Made by a program: the position numbers and the translations under genes. The notes below the pieces were generated by a model. It saw only the letters and a program-made list of their open reading frames with translations. It ran no database searches and was not told the origin of the DNA. Shown here one piece after another: positions 5,471 to 12,907 of a DNA stretch of 13,093 nt (its first letter is position 1; each line of letters opens with the position of its first letter). Source of the stretch: Coraliomargarita_B sp046540835 (lineage in GTDB: Bacteria; Verrucomicrobiota; Verrucomicrobiia; Opitutales; Coraliomargaritaceae); contig JBKHEL010000073.1 in the NCBI GenBank assembly GCA_046540835.1, forward strand, positions 1 to 13,093, read 5' to 3'.

Positions 5471-7225
5471 ATGGCGCTACCCCGCATCCAGACAGCGATA
5501 CTCCAGAACCTCCTGAAGCGGGGGCATTTGGCAGACGCTCAGTATAAGAAAATCACTGAGGTTGATCAGGATCTCCCCGGTGAGGCGATTGAAAAGCTCT
5601 TAGCCGAAGAATATAAGATCACGCAGCTGCAGTTGCTCTTCGCAAAGAGCGAGGCTTTTGATCTGGCGCCGGTCAATCTAAAGAACTGTGTCGTCAACGA
5701 AAAAACTTTCTCAAAACTGGAGAAGGACTTTTGTGAGGAAAACAAGGTCCTGCCGCTTGGGTTCGTAGGGGATTATATCATCATCGCGGTGAGCAATCCC
5801 TTTGATTTGAGGGTGACGCACAAGGTGCAGGACATGTCCGGGATGAAGGTTTCCGTCTTGCTGGGCCTGGAGTCCGCGATCGAAGCAGCGCTCGATGACG
5901 GGTCGAAAAAACATGAGAACGTCGGCTTCGGAGACGTCGTGGATGCGCTTGGGGCCGATTTCTCGGACGAGGATAGTTTCGATGAAGACGATTTCTCGGA
6001 TGAGGAATCCGCTCCGATCATTCAACTGGCGAACCGGATTATCGAAGAAGCGTATTTCCAGGAAGGGAGTGATATTCACATCGAGCCCTTTGAGACCAGC
6101 ACGCGGGTGCGGGTGCGCATCGATGGCGTGTTGATTGAGAAACTGACGCTCCCGGCCAAGGTCTCCGGCCCTTTGCTCGCGAGGTTGAAGGTGATGGCTC
6201 AACTCGACATCGCGGAAAAGCGGAAGCCGCAGGATGGGCGTATTCAGTTTAAGCAGTATAACCGCAAGGGGATCGACGTCGATCTCCGGGTCTCCACGGC
6301 ACCGCTGAATCACGGGGAGGGGATCGTCATGCGGATCCTCGATAAGCAGAAAAGCACGCTTCCGCTGCCCGCGCTTGGATTCTCAGAGCGCAATCTGGCC
6401 CTCTACCGTGACCTGATCAAGCTGCCTTATGGGATGATTCTGCACTGCGGCCCGACCGGGTCCGGGAAATCGATGACGCTGTATTCAGCGCTCAATGAAA
6501 TCAACACCCCGGATATTTGCATTCGCACCGCGGAGGACCCGATTGAATATACCCTGCCCGGGTTGTTGCAGATGCAGATGCAGCGCAAAATCGGGCTGAC
6601 TTTCGCGGCAGCTCTGCGGGCCTTTCTTCGTCAGGACCCGGACGTCATCCTGGTGGGCGAGATCCGCGATAAAGAAACGGCCGGTATTGCGGTCGAGGCT
6701 GCACTCACCGGGCACATGTTGTTCAGCACCCTGCACACCAATGATGCGCCGACGACCGTCTCTCGACTGACTGAAATGGGGATCGAGCCGTTTATGATTT
6801 CAGCCTCGCTGGTCTGCGTCTGCGCACAGCGTCTGATGCGCCGGGTCTGCAAGTCCTGCGCCATCAAATATACGCAGGAGGGCAACGAAGCCGAGATCAT
6901 CCACAAGGCGCTGGGTTGGTCCGGGAAGGTCAAAGGAGCCTCCGAGGAGGGCTGCCCCGCCTGCGGAGGCGGCGGATACAAGGGGCGCGTCGGTATTCAC
7001 GAACTCATGGCGATCAGCGAGGAACTCGTTAAGGCGATTAATGCCGGAGAGGAGGCCGCAGTAGTGAAGCGGGTCGCCATGCGCAACGGGATGATGACCC
7101 TGCACCAGGATAGCATGCTGAAGGTGAAAGAAGGGCTGACCACGATGGAAGAAGCGCTCGGAACGGTGCCACCGGATATGGAGGAGTATGAAGTGAATCA
7201 CAATGTGCAGGCAGTTGAATCCTAG
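5471..7225 (+). CDS. pilB: PilB/GspE-family type IV pilus or type II secretion ATPase
   Basis: This hexameric cytoplasmic ATPase drives pilus or pseudopilus assembly. Residues 1-140 form a divergent MshEN/GspE_N domain. A strikingly acidic linker lies at about 161-179. The N2 and ATPase core begin near 180 (PIIQLANRIIEEA, then GSDIHIEP). Walker A is GPTGSGKS at 327-334, followed by Met where Thr is common. The Asp box is AEDPIEY (354-360), Walker B DPDVILVGEIRD (389-400) and the His box TGHMLFSTLHTNDA (413-426). Cysteines 460, 463, 495 and 498 form the tetracysteine zinc site of assembly ATPases. At 584 residues it is closer to PilB than to most GspE, but no pilC, pilT or pilin gene is present to settle this. 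It follows the second regulator by 15 bases, so the two are likely co-transcribed. No ribosome binding site is seen; the start is the first ATG and fits the domain. Confidence 0.93.
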   Translation: MALPRIQTAILQNLLKRGHLADAQYKKITEVDQDLPGEAIEKLLAEEYKITQLQLLFAKSEAFDLAPVNLKNCVVNEKTFSKLEKDFCEENKVLPLGFVGDYIIIAVSNPFDLRVTHKVQDMSGMKVSVLLGLESAIEAALDDGSKKHENVGFGDVVDALGADFSDEDSFDEDDFSDEESAPIIQLANRIIEEAYFQEGSDIHIEPFETSTRVRVRIDGVLIEKLTLPAKVSGPLLARLKVMAQLDIAEKRKPQDGRIQFKQYNRKGIDVDLRVSTAPLNHGEGIVMRILDKQKSTLPLPALGFSERNLALYRDLIKLPYGMILHCGPTGSGKSMTLYSALNEINTPDICIRTAEDPIEYTLPGLLQMQMQRKIGLTFAAALRAFLRQDPDVILVGEIRDKETAGIAVEAALTGHMLFSTLHTNDAPTTVSRLTEMGIEPFMISASLVCVCAQRLMRRVCKSCAIKYTQEGNEAEIIHKALGWSGKVKGASEEGCPACGGGGYKGRVGIHELMAISEELVKAINAGEEAAVVKRVAMRNGMMTLHQDSMLKVKEGLTTMEEALGTVPPDMEEYEVNHNVQAVES

Positions 7226-7246
7226 GCCGGATTCAGGGCTTTTGAT

Positions 7247-7250
7247 AGGG
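7247..7250 (+). promoter_or_regulatory. Ribosome binding site AGGG supporting a GTG start
   Basis: AGGG lies eight bases before the GTG at 7259. It is modest, but favours this GTG over the in-frame ATG at 7295, and the GTG keeps the N-terminal strand expected in this hydrolase family. Confidence 0.4.
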
Positions 7251-7258
7251 ATTTCGCT

Positions 7259-8089
7259 GTGAATGCCCGGTCGGTTCAATTGAAGGCACGGCGCATGGGG
7301 GAGGCTCAGGCCCCTGCCCTTGTCATTTTGCATGGTCTGCTGGGTGCTTCGAGGAACTGGGGCACTATCGGACGGGCACTAGGCGACTGTTTCGATGTCC
7401 ACCTGCTCGACCTACGGAACCACGGAGAATCGCCGCATGCGGAATCGATGCGCTGGTCTGATTTGTGTGCCGACTTGCAGGCCTATCTGCAAGAGGCGAA
7501 AAAGGACAGGATTATTTTAGTCGGACACAGTCTTGGCGGTAAGATCGCCATGCGATTTGCCTGCAAGTTTCCCGACCTTGTGCAGAAATTGGTCGTCGTC
7601 GATATCGCGGCCAAGGCCTATCCGCCCTATCACGATGCGGAATTCCGCGCGATGAGATCGATCGCAGTCGGTCAATTGGAAAACCGTAAAGAAGCTGAGG
7701 CCGCGCTGGAGCCGCTGGTTCCGGACTGGGCCATGCGCCAGTTTTTACTGACCAATCTGGTGCGCGACAGAGCGACGGGGGCTTTTGCGTGGCAGGCGAA
7801 TATTGAGGCCCTTCACGGCAGCTTGCCACACATTCGAATGAATTCCTTGTCGGAAGCAGATCGTTATGAAGGGCCAACGCTACTGGTCCGGGCAGAGCGG
7901 TCTGAGTTTATCGGCAATGAGGACGCTGAAGCAATGCGGCACTGGTTTCCAAAATTGATTGAGATGACCGTGCCGGAGGCCGGCCACAACGTCCATGTAG
8001 AGAATCGCCCGGTTTTTTTGAAAGTCCTTCAGGCTTGGCTCGATTCGACTCCGCCGAGCGGGGCGGACCTGATCGCCCAAAATACTTGA
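7259..8089 (+). CDS. Alpha/beta hydrolase, YbfF/ABHD11-like esterase
   Basis: This is a 276-residue cytoplasmic alpha/beta-hydrolase. LHGLLGAS (24-31) holds the oxyanion-hole region, DLRNHGES (51-58) is typical of the YbfF group, and GHSLGG (89-94) is the nucleophile elbow with S91. D115 (VVVDIA), S215 (RAERSEF) and H243 (AGHNVH) have the same spacings as the catalytic residues I recall for E. coli YbfF. YbfF-type enzymes hydrolyse short acyl esters and acyl-CoAs; the natural substrate here is unknown. A MenH-like role in quinone synthesis was considered because the next gene makes a polyprenyl chain, but the sequence is nearer YbfF. It begins 33 bases after the PilB-like gene and ends 44 bases before the prenyltransferase, so it may belong to the same transcript while being functionally separate. 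Confidence 0.9.
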   Translation: MNARSVQLKARRMGEAQAPALVILHGLLGASRNWGTIGRALGDCFDVHLLDLRNHGESPHAESMRWSDLCADLQAYLQEAKKDRIILVGHSLGGKIAMRFACKFPDLVQKLVVVDIAAKAYPPYHDAEFRAMRSIAVGQLENRKEAEAALEPLVPDWAMRQFLLTNLVRDRATGAFAWQANIEALHGSLPHIRMNSLSEADRYEGPTLLVRAERSEFIGNEDAEAMRHWFPKLIEMTVPEAGHNVHVENRPVFLKVLQAWLDSTPPSGADLIAQNT

Positions 8090-8133
8090 ATTCGCTTTGC
8101 ACCAGCGAAATTTCGTGGTCTGATAAACCGCAC

Positions 8134-9192
8134 ATGGGAGTCCAATCAAAGTCTGAGGTTGATCAGGTCGCCGCTGCCGGTTTTGCGGCCGTGTATGAGC
8201 CGGTGAAACCGTATCTTGAAGAGCTGGATCTGTTTTTGCAGTCGCAGGTAGTGGACCTGGAGCCTGAGATCCAAGACCATGTGCGCTACGTGCTGGGGCA
8301 CAGTGGGAAGCGTCTTCGCCCCATGCTCGTGGCCTACAGCGGGTGGCAGGGGCCGGCTCCGGATCGCTCCGCTGAGTTGGTGCGCCTGGGCTCGATCATT
8401 GAGCTCGTCCACTTGGCGACGCTGGTGCATGATGATATCCTCGACGAAGCGGAGACCCGGCACAGGCAGGAGACGGCGGCCAGGAAATTCGGGCCGGCGG
8501 CGGCTGTTTTGATTGGAGATGTTCTCTTCTCTCACGCGCTGAAACTGGCGGCTGAATTTGAGACCACGGAAGTATGTCGCCTGGTGGCTCAGGCGACGGC
8601 CCGTGTGTGTGCCGGAGAAATTGCTCAGACGTATCAGCGGGGGGAGGTCAACTACAGCCGCGATTTCTACTACCGGGTGATTGAGCTCAAGACCGGGGAG
8701 CTTTTTGAGGTGGCTTGCTCGCTTGGAGCCAAGGTGGCCGGATACTCCGATGCCTTCAGTGTGGCGGCCGGTCAGTTTGGGCGGCACCTGGGGACGGCCT
8801 ACCAGATCTTCGACGATCTGGTTGATCTGTATGCGGATGAGTCGGCGATCGGTAAAACCCTCGGCACCGATCTCGAAAAAGGCAAATTCACCCTGCCTCT
8901 GCTTTTGCTGCTGGAAAAGGTGCCCCCCGAGGAGCGGGACGACCTGATTCGCCGTTTCAAAAGCAAGCAGCCCGGCGTGGTAGAGGATTTTTCGGTGCGG
9001 CTTCGGGACTTTCCCATTTTCGAGGAGGTCGTGAGCGCATTTGAGGCGCAGTTGAATTCTGCGATGGATGCGATGGCGCCTTTTCACGAGCTGCCTCCCT
9101 TTGAGGGGATGCGGCAGATTGCAGATCTGGTGCGTGCCCAATTGGGGCGGCTGTCGAAAATAAGCCGGGAGGGGCCGGGCGACTCAGAATAA
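8134..9192 (+). CDS. Polyprenyl diphosphate synthase (long-chain trans-prenyltransferase)
   Basis: This 352-residue cytoplasmic enzyme condenses isopentenyl diphosphate units onto an allylic primer, giving the side chain of respiratory quinones. GHSGKRLRP (55-63) binds diphosphate. The first Asp-rich motif is DDILD at 100-104 and the second is DDLVD at 227-231, both intact, with KTGEL (186-190) and the GTDLEKGK (244-251) block. The residue five before the first motif is Ala95, the small residue typical of octaprenyl- and solanesyl-type synthases rather than the aromatic of C15 enzymes, so a long product is inferred. The frame is open back to 8035, overlapping the hydrolase gene, but ATG 8134 avoids the overlap and fits the usual length. 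No strong ribosome binding site is seen. Confidence 0.93.
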   Translation: MGVQSKSEVDQVAAAGFAAVYEPVKPYLEELDLFLQSQVVDLEPEIQDHVRYVLGHSGKRLRPMLVAYSGWQGPAPDRSAELVRLGSIIELVHLATLVHDDILDEAETRHRQETAARKFGPAAAVLIGDVLFSHALKLAAEFETTEVCRLVAQATARVCAGEIAQTYQRGEVNYSRDFYYRVIELKTGELFEVACSLGAKVAGYSDAFSVAAGQFGRHLGTAYQIFDDLVDLYADESAIGKTLGTDLEKGKFTLPLLLLLEKVPPEERDDLIRRFKSKQPGVVEDFSVRLRDFPIFEEVVSAFEAQLNSAMDAMAPFHELPPFEGMRQIADLVRAQLGRLSKISREGPGDSE

Positions 9193-9209
9193 AGTTGCCA
9201 ACTCCGGTT

Positions 9210-9228
9210 CCGAAAGCTGCGCTTTCGG
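9210..9228. other. Perfect 8-bp hairpin after the prenyltransferase gene
   Basis: CCGAAAGC (9210-9217) and GCTTTCGG (9221-9228) pair perfectly around a TGC loop, 18 bases after the stop codon. No T-run follows, so it is not a standard intrinsic terminator; it may stabilise the 3' end or mark a dispersed intergenic repeat. A TTGACA follows at 9235-9240 but no -10 box is found at 16-18 bases. The rest of the 121-base gap to the next gene shows nothing recognisable. Confidence 0.4.
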
Positions 9229-9313
9229 CTCGCGTTGACAGGATTCAGCGTTCATCACCTTCCTTTTCTATTTCTGAAGAGCCCCTCGCTCAATCAACAC
9301 TTTTTGCACGTCT

Positions 9314-10717
9314 ATGGATATCGCCATTGTGACCGGAGCGGAAACGCCGCTCGGCCTTCGTCTCGTTCAGTCCCTCATTCAACAGGGCTGCCGTGTGCAT
9401 GGAATTGGAAATAATTTTTCAAAAGTCCGATATGCGGATCCCTTGTTTCTGGGGCATGCCGTCGATCTGACGGATACGGCGGCCGTCGCCGCTCTGCTGG
9501 AGCAGATACTGAAGGAAGAGCAGCGTCTGGATATCCTGGTCCATGCGATTGATGTGACGCCCGGCACTGCTTTTGAGAAACTCCCCCCGGGGAACCTTGA
9601 GGCCGTTCTTAAAATTGGCTTTCTCGGACCGGTGATGCTTACGCGACTTGCGCTGCCGAATCTCCTGCGATTCCGGGGGCAGTTGATCAATGTGCTGACA
9701 TCGAACAAAAACGGTCATCCGTCCAGCGCCGTCAATGCGCTGATTGAAGGCGGACTTCGCGAGATGAACCGAGCTCTTTTCGATGTCTCCCGCGACGCCG
9801 GATTACGCATCACAAACTGCATCCTGCGCCAGAATCCCCGCTTGCCGGGGGCCCAGGTCGATGACGCTGTGCTCGAACAAACACACATTGACCTGGAGGA
9901 TGTCGCCCGCACGATCGAACAGCTGCTGGACCCGAAGGCGACGAATGTCCCCTCCGAAGTGGTCCTCCACCCGCGGCTGAGCGCCGATGCTGAAGCAGCG
10001 CTCGCGGAGCCCCCGCTGCCCATCGATGCCTACGCGGCGGTTACACTGCCGCCAAAAGCGTATTGTCCCCCCGAAGAGCCGAAGATCCCGACAGCTGAAA
10101 AGCAACGTGTGGATCGCACCATCCCTTATACCGACGAGGAAATGGAGGATAAGATCGCCGCTGCAATCGAAGATTTCGAAGCACATCCGGAGCGCTATGA
10201 GCGTGCCGATACCGGCACCCGGAAGCAGTCCGATTCGTCCGCCCAGCAAGACGGCCGACCCCCCAAGTCAAAGCGCCGCCGCAGACGCAGCGGACGGAAC
10301 CGCAACAAGCAAAAAGAGGGCGGGGGGGCACCCGGAGAGCCGGATTCGCACCAGTCTCAAGGGGAAAAACCGCAGGGAGCTGCCGAGCAAGTTCAAGAAA
10401 AAGGGGAAAGCCCCAAGCGCGACAGGGAGGAACCCGGACATCATCCCGCCGAACCCGGGTCAACCCCCGCCGAGCCTGAAAAATCAAAGCCCGAAGCGGC
10501 ACCCGCCTCGCCGGAAAAAACCGAGCCCGGCGTACGTTCGGCTGACACCGAAGCGCCCGCTCGCCAAACTTCGCCCAAAAAGAAAGCGGCAAAAAAGCGC
10601 CCCGCCAAAAAAGCGACAAAGCAGGCAGCCAAAAAGGCAACCAAGAAGGCCGCAAAAAAGAGCGCAAAGAAGAAAACCGCAGCAAAGAAAGCCGCACCCC
10701 CGAAAAACAAGAACTGA
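9314..10717 (+). CDS. SDR-like pseudo-oxidoreductase with a histone-H1-like basic tail
   Basis: Residues 1-220 follow a short-chain dehydrogenase. TGAETPLG (7-14) is the nucleotide-binding turn, AVDL (49-52) the cofactor-site acid region, and LTS at 128-130 the catalytic-Ser strand. At the YxxxK position the protein reads N141...E145 (AVNALIEGGL, 139-148), so the catalytic Tyr and Lys are missing. The usual NAG turn is HAI. Residues 221-300 are a Pro/Glu-rich linker with a short helix. The rest is low complexity: an Arg cluster at 319-334 (SKRRRRRSGRNRNKQK), a Pro/Glu/Ser-rich stretch, and a Lys/Ala run at 421-467 of the KKAAKK type seen in bacterial histone-H1-like proteins and AlgP. The tail probably binds nucleic acid or other polyanions. 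The enzyme part is likely a binding or regulatory module. The gene stands alone after a 121-base gap, with no ribosome binding site seen, and converges on the next gene. Confidence 0.85.
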   Translation: MDIAIVTGAETPLGLRLVQSLIQQGCRVHGIGNNFSKVRYADPLFLGHAVDLTDTAAVAALLEQILKEEQRLDILVHAIDVTPGTAFEKLPPGNLEAVLKIGFLGPVMLTRLALPNLLRFRGQLINVLTSNKNGHPSSAVNALIEGGLREMNRALFDVSRDAGLRITNCILRQNPRLPGAQVDDAVLEQTHIDLEDVARTIEQLLDPKATNVPSEVVLHPRLSADAEAALAEPPLPIDAYAAVTLPPKAYCPPEEPKIPTAEKQRVDRTIPYTDEEMEDKIAAAIEDFEAHPERYERADTGTRKQSDSSAQQDGRPPKSKRRRRRSGRNRNKQKEGGGAPGEPDSHQSQGEKPQGAAEQVQEKGESPKRDREEPGHHPAEPGSTPAEPEKSKPEAAPASPEKTEPGVRSADTEAPARQTSPKKKAAKKRPAKKATKQAAKKATKKAAKKSAKKKTAAKKAAPPKNKN

Positions 10718-10756
10718 TGGGGTGATGCGTTCGGTGAAGTCATGCATCGCGAGCTT

Positions 10757-11578
10757 TCAGGTGTGCTTTGGGGTTACGCGTTGGCGGGCGGCTTCGTAGA
10801 GACAGACGGCGGTCGCTGCCGCGACGTTGAGTGAATCAGCTTGTCCGGCCATGGGGATGCGTGTGCGGCAGGTGGCCCGTTTGAGCCAGTAGTCGGAGAG
10901 GCCCTCGCTCTCGCTGCCGAGGAACAGGGCGGTGCCGAGCCGGAAATCAACGTCCCAATGGAGTTGTTCTGTGTCCGGCGTCGTGGCGACGACCTGGAGC
11001 CGGGCTTGATCGAGCCATTGGGCGAGCGTCTCCCGTGATGCCGAAGCGATGGGCAGGGCGAAAATAAGGCCCTGGGAGGAGCGGATCGCATTTGGGTTAT
11101 AGAGGTCGAGCACACAATCGACGAGAACCACCGCATCCGCACCCGCTCCGTCGGCGCTGCGAAGAATCGCGCCGAGATTCCCCGGCTTTTCGATGCCTTC
11201 GAGGACCAGTAGCAGGGGAGACTCCGGCAGGCAGAGATCGGCCAGCGCGTTGCTTTGTTGCCGGACGGTTGCGAGGAGCCCGTCCGGGCCTTCGCGATAG
11301 CTCGCCTTTTGGAAGGCCTCGGTGCTGAAACGCGTCAGGTGATGCTGTCTGTCTCGCCGCTGTGTGTCGACAAACGCCTGGTGTGCCGCCCGTGGAAACA
11401 GTTCAGGGCAGTAGCAGATGAGCTCGATCTCGTAGTCGGCGGCCAGCGCGTGCTCCAACTCGCGGAGGCCTTCGACGACGAAGCGTGCCTGGCGGTCCCG
11501 GTGCTTGCGCTCGCGCAACTTCACCAGGTTTTTGACGAGTTCATTTTGGCGGCTTTGGATATAGGGTTCTTCGTGCAT
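10757..11578 (-). CDS. TrmH/SpoU-family RNA 2'-O-methyltransferase
   Basis: This 273-residue enzyme should methylate a ribose 2'-OH in rRNA or tRNA using S-adenosylmethionine in a trefoil-knot fold. An N-terminal substrate-binding part (about 8-105, with RQNELVKNLVKLRERKHR and VVEGLRELEHAL) precedes the catalytic domain. Motif 1 is EKPGNLGAILRSA (130-142) with N134 and the catalytic R140. Motif 2 is LFLGSESEGLSD (218-229) with E225. Motif 3 is IPMAGQADSLNVAAA (241-255) with S249 and N251. This is typical of RlmB/TrmH-like enzymes; the exact nucleotide cannot be read from sequence. The frame stays open upstream to 12025, but that part is antisense to the next gene and lacks family similarity, so the ATG at 11578 is chosen. 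It ends 39 bases from the convergent SDR-like gene and is divergent from the RlmD-like gene across 53 bases. Confidence 0.92.
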   Translation of the reverse strand: MHEEPYIQSRQNELVKNLVKLRERKHRDRQARFVVEGLRELEHALAADYEIELICYCPELFPRAAHQAFVDTQRRDRQHHLTRFSTEAFQKASYREGPDGLLATVRQQSNALADLCLPESPLLLVLEGIEKPGNLGAILRSADGAGADAVVLVDCVLDLYNPNAIRSSQGLIFALPIASASRETLAQWLDQARLQVVATTPDTEQLHWDVDFRLGTALFLGSESEGLSDYWLKRATCRTRIPMAGQADSLNVAAATAVCLYEAARQRVTPKHT

Positions 11579-11625
11579 CGGATGATCAAAAAAACTTTTT
11601 ACTTGCAGGGCGCAGTTGCATCGTT

Positions 11626-11629
11626 GAGG
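11626..11629 (+). promoter_or_regulatory. GAGG ribosome binding site suggesting a start at 11638
   Basis: GAGG is only two bases before ATG 11632 but eight before the in-frame ATG at 11638. The second is the better-spaced start and would remove two residues (Met-Arg) from the methyltransferase. Confidence 0.45.
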
Positions 11630-11631
11630 CC

Positions 11632-12861
11632 ATGCGGATGCAAGTGCCAAAAAATTTCGTGCCGGAGCCATTTGATTATCATCAGGAGCTTGAGTTGACC
11701 GTTGAGCGGCTGACAAACCTTGGCATGGGCGTCGGTCGGGTCGACGGCTGGGTGGTGATGGTGCCCTATGTGATTCCCGGGGAGCGGGTGAAGGTGCGCG
11801 TCTTTCGGAATTTTCAAAACTATTCGGATGCGGACTTAATCGAAGTTCTCGAGGCATCGCCGGACCGGGTTGAGGCGGCATGCCCGCTCTATCAGAGCTG
11901 TGGTGGTTGCCAGTATCAGCACATTCGATATGGGCGCCAGTTAAATGAGAAAACCCAACAGGTGGTCGAGTTGATGTCGAAGTTGGGTGACATTGAGCAC
12001 CCGGTCGAGCGGGCGCATGGGTCACCGCGCGAATATCACTATCGGTCGAAAATCACCCCTCACTACAACCGGCCGGGGAAGGACGGGAGTCAGCCGATCG
12101 GTTTCCTGCAGTATGGACGGCGCAACCAGATCGTCGACGTCGAGCAGTGCCCGATCGCCACCGAAGCGATCAACGAGGCCCTGCCGGAGGCCCGCGAAGC
12201 AGCGCGCCGGGCCGGCGGGAAGAAACGGCGGCAGCGCGGCGGGACGCTCCTCATGCGTGATGTCCTGGAAGGAGTGGCGACGGATCCCCAGGAAATCGTC
12301 TCGGAGCGGGTGGGGGAGCTGACCTTCCAATTCAAGGCAGGTGAATTTTTCCAGAATAATCCCTTTATTCTGCCGGATCTTGTGGCGCATGTGGCCCGCG
12401 AGGCCTCGGCGGGCGGTGCCCGCTATCTGGTGGACGCCTATTGTGGGGTCGGGCTCTTTGCGCTCTCGACAGCCGCACAGTTTGAGCAGGTGGCGGGTGT
12501 GGAGATCAGCGAACCGGCGGTCCGCTGGGCGCAGGCGAATGCCAGGATCTGCGACATACGGAACGTGCGCTTTGTGATCGGGAAGGCCGAGGCGATTTTC
12601 AATGGGCTCAAATTTCCGCCGGAGGAGACGGCCCTGGTGATCGACCCGCCCCGCAAGGGCTGTGACGAGAGCTTTCGGCAGCAGGTGCTGCGCTACCGCC
12701 CACAACGGCTCGTCTATGTCTCCTGTGATCCGGCTACCCAGGCGCGGGATGTGCGCATTTTGATGGATGGCGGCTACCGGGTTTTGCGGATTCAGCCTTT
12801 CGATCTTTTTCCGCATACCCGGCATATCGAAAACGTGGTGACGATGTCGCTTGGTGAGTAG
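11632..12861 (+). CDS. rlmD: RlmD-like 23S rRNA (uracil-C5) methyltransferase
   Basis: This 409-residue RNA methyltransferase belongs to the RlmD/RlmC/TrmA family, which forms 5-methyluridine with S-adenosylmethionine. A TRAM RNA-binding domain spans about 16-76. The [4Fe-4S] cysteines are C84, C90, C93 (CPLYQSCGGC) and C173 (VEQCPI). FQNNP (240-244) and VDAYCGVGLF (267-276) bind the cofactor, DPPRKGCD (338-345) follows, C365 (VSCDPATQARD) is the nucleophile, and E400 (HTRHIENVV) the likely base. TRAM plus the iron-sulphur cluster fits RlmD (U1939 in E. coli) better than TrmA, but RlmCD-like dual specificity is not excluded. A basic insert GGKKRRQRGG at 195-204 is probably a surface loop. The first ATG is given; the ATG at 11638 fits the ribosome binding site better. 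It is divergent from the TrmH-family gene. Confidence 0.92.
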   Translation: MRMQVPKNFVPEPFDYHQELELTVERLTNLGMGVGRVDGWVVMVPYVIPGERVKVRVFRNFQNYSDADLIEVLEASPDRVEAACPLYQSCGGCQYQHIRYGRQLNEKTQQVVELMSKLGDIEHPVERAHGSPREYHYRSKITPHYNRPGKDGSQPIGFLQYGRRNQIVDVEQCPIATEAINEALPEAREAARRAGGKKRRQRGGTLLMRDVLEGVATDPQEIVSERVGELTFQFKAGEFFQNNPFILPDLVAHVAREASAGGARYLVDAYCGVGLFALSTAAQFEQVAGVEISEPAVRWAQANARICDIRNVRFVIGKAEAIFNGLKFPPEETALVIDPPRKGCDESFRQQVLRYRPQRLVYVSCDPATQARDVRILMDGGYRVLRIQPFDLFPHTRHIENVVTMSLGE

Positions 12862-12880
12862 CCGGGGGGGGACCACCTCT

Positions 12881-12907
12881 GCTTGAGCTCCTCGACGGAG
12901 CGCAAGC
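12881..12907. terminator. Stem-loop after rlmD, possible terminator
   Basis: GCTTG (12881-12885) pairs with CAAGC (12903-12907) and GCTCC (12887-12891) with GGAGC (12897-12901), separated by one A/G mismatch, around a TCGAC loop. It lies 19 bases after the rlmD stop. No T-run follows, so termination is uncertain. The ACGGAGCG stretch also occurs in the following repeats, and this may instead be a decayed repeat copy. Confidence 0.35.

Noticed and set aside
8035..8133. Upstream extension of the prenyltransferase frame to an earlier ATG
   Set aside because: It would overlap the hydrolase gene by 55 bases and add 33 residues unlike the family; ATG 8134 gives a normal length.
8146..9141. Minus-strand open frame of 331 codons opposite the prenyltransferase gene
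   Set aside because: It is antisense to a gene with both intact Asp-rich motifs and has no motif of its own.
9235..9240. TTGACA as a -35 box for the SDR-like gene
   Set aside because: No -10-like hexamer occurs 16-18 bases downstream; the nearest weak candidate, TTCTAT, is 25 bases away.
9987..10799. Plus-strand open frame of 270 codons over the tail of the SDR-like gene
   Set aside because: It is an alternative frame through low-complexity, A- and C-rich DNA, giving a Lys/Arg/Pro string with no start signal; the main frame continues unbroken from a recognisable Rossmann fold.
11579..12025. N-terminal extension of the TrmH-family protein to 422 residues
   Set aside because: The extra 149 residues are antisense to rlmD, rich in Pro, Arg and Ser, and precede a normal SpoU-family N-terminus at 11578.
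12022..12876. Minus-strand open frame of 284 codons opposite rlmD
   Set aside because: It mirrors a well-supported methyltransferase gene and contains no recognisable domain.
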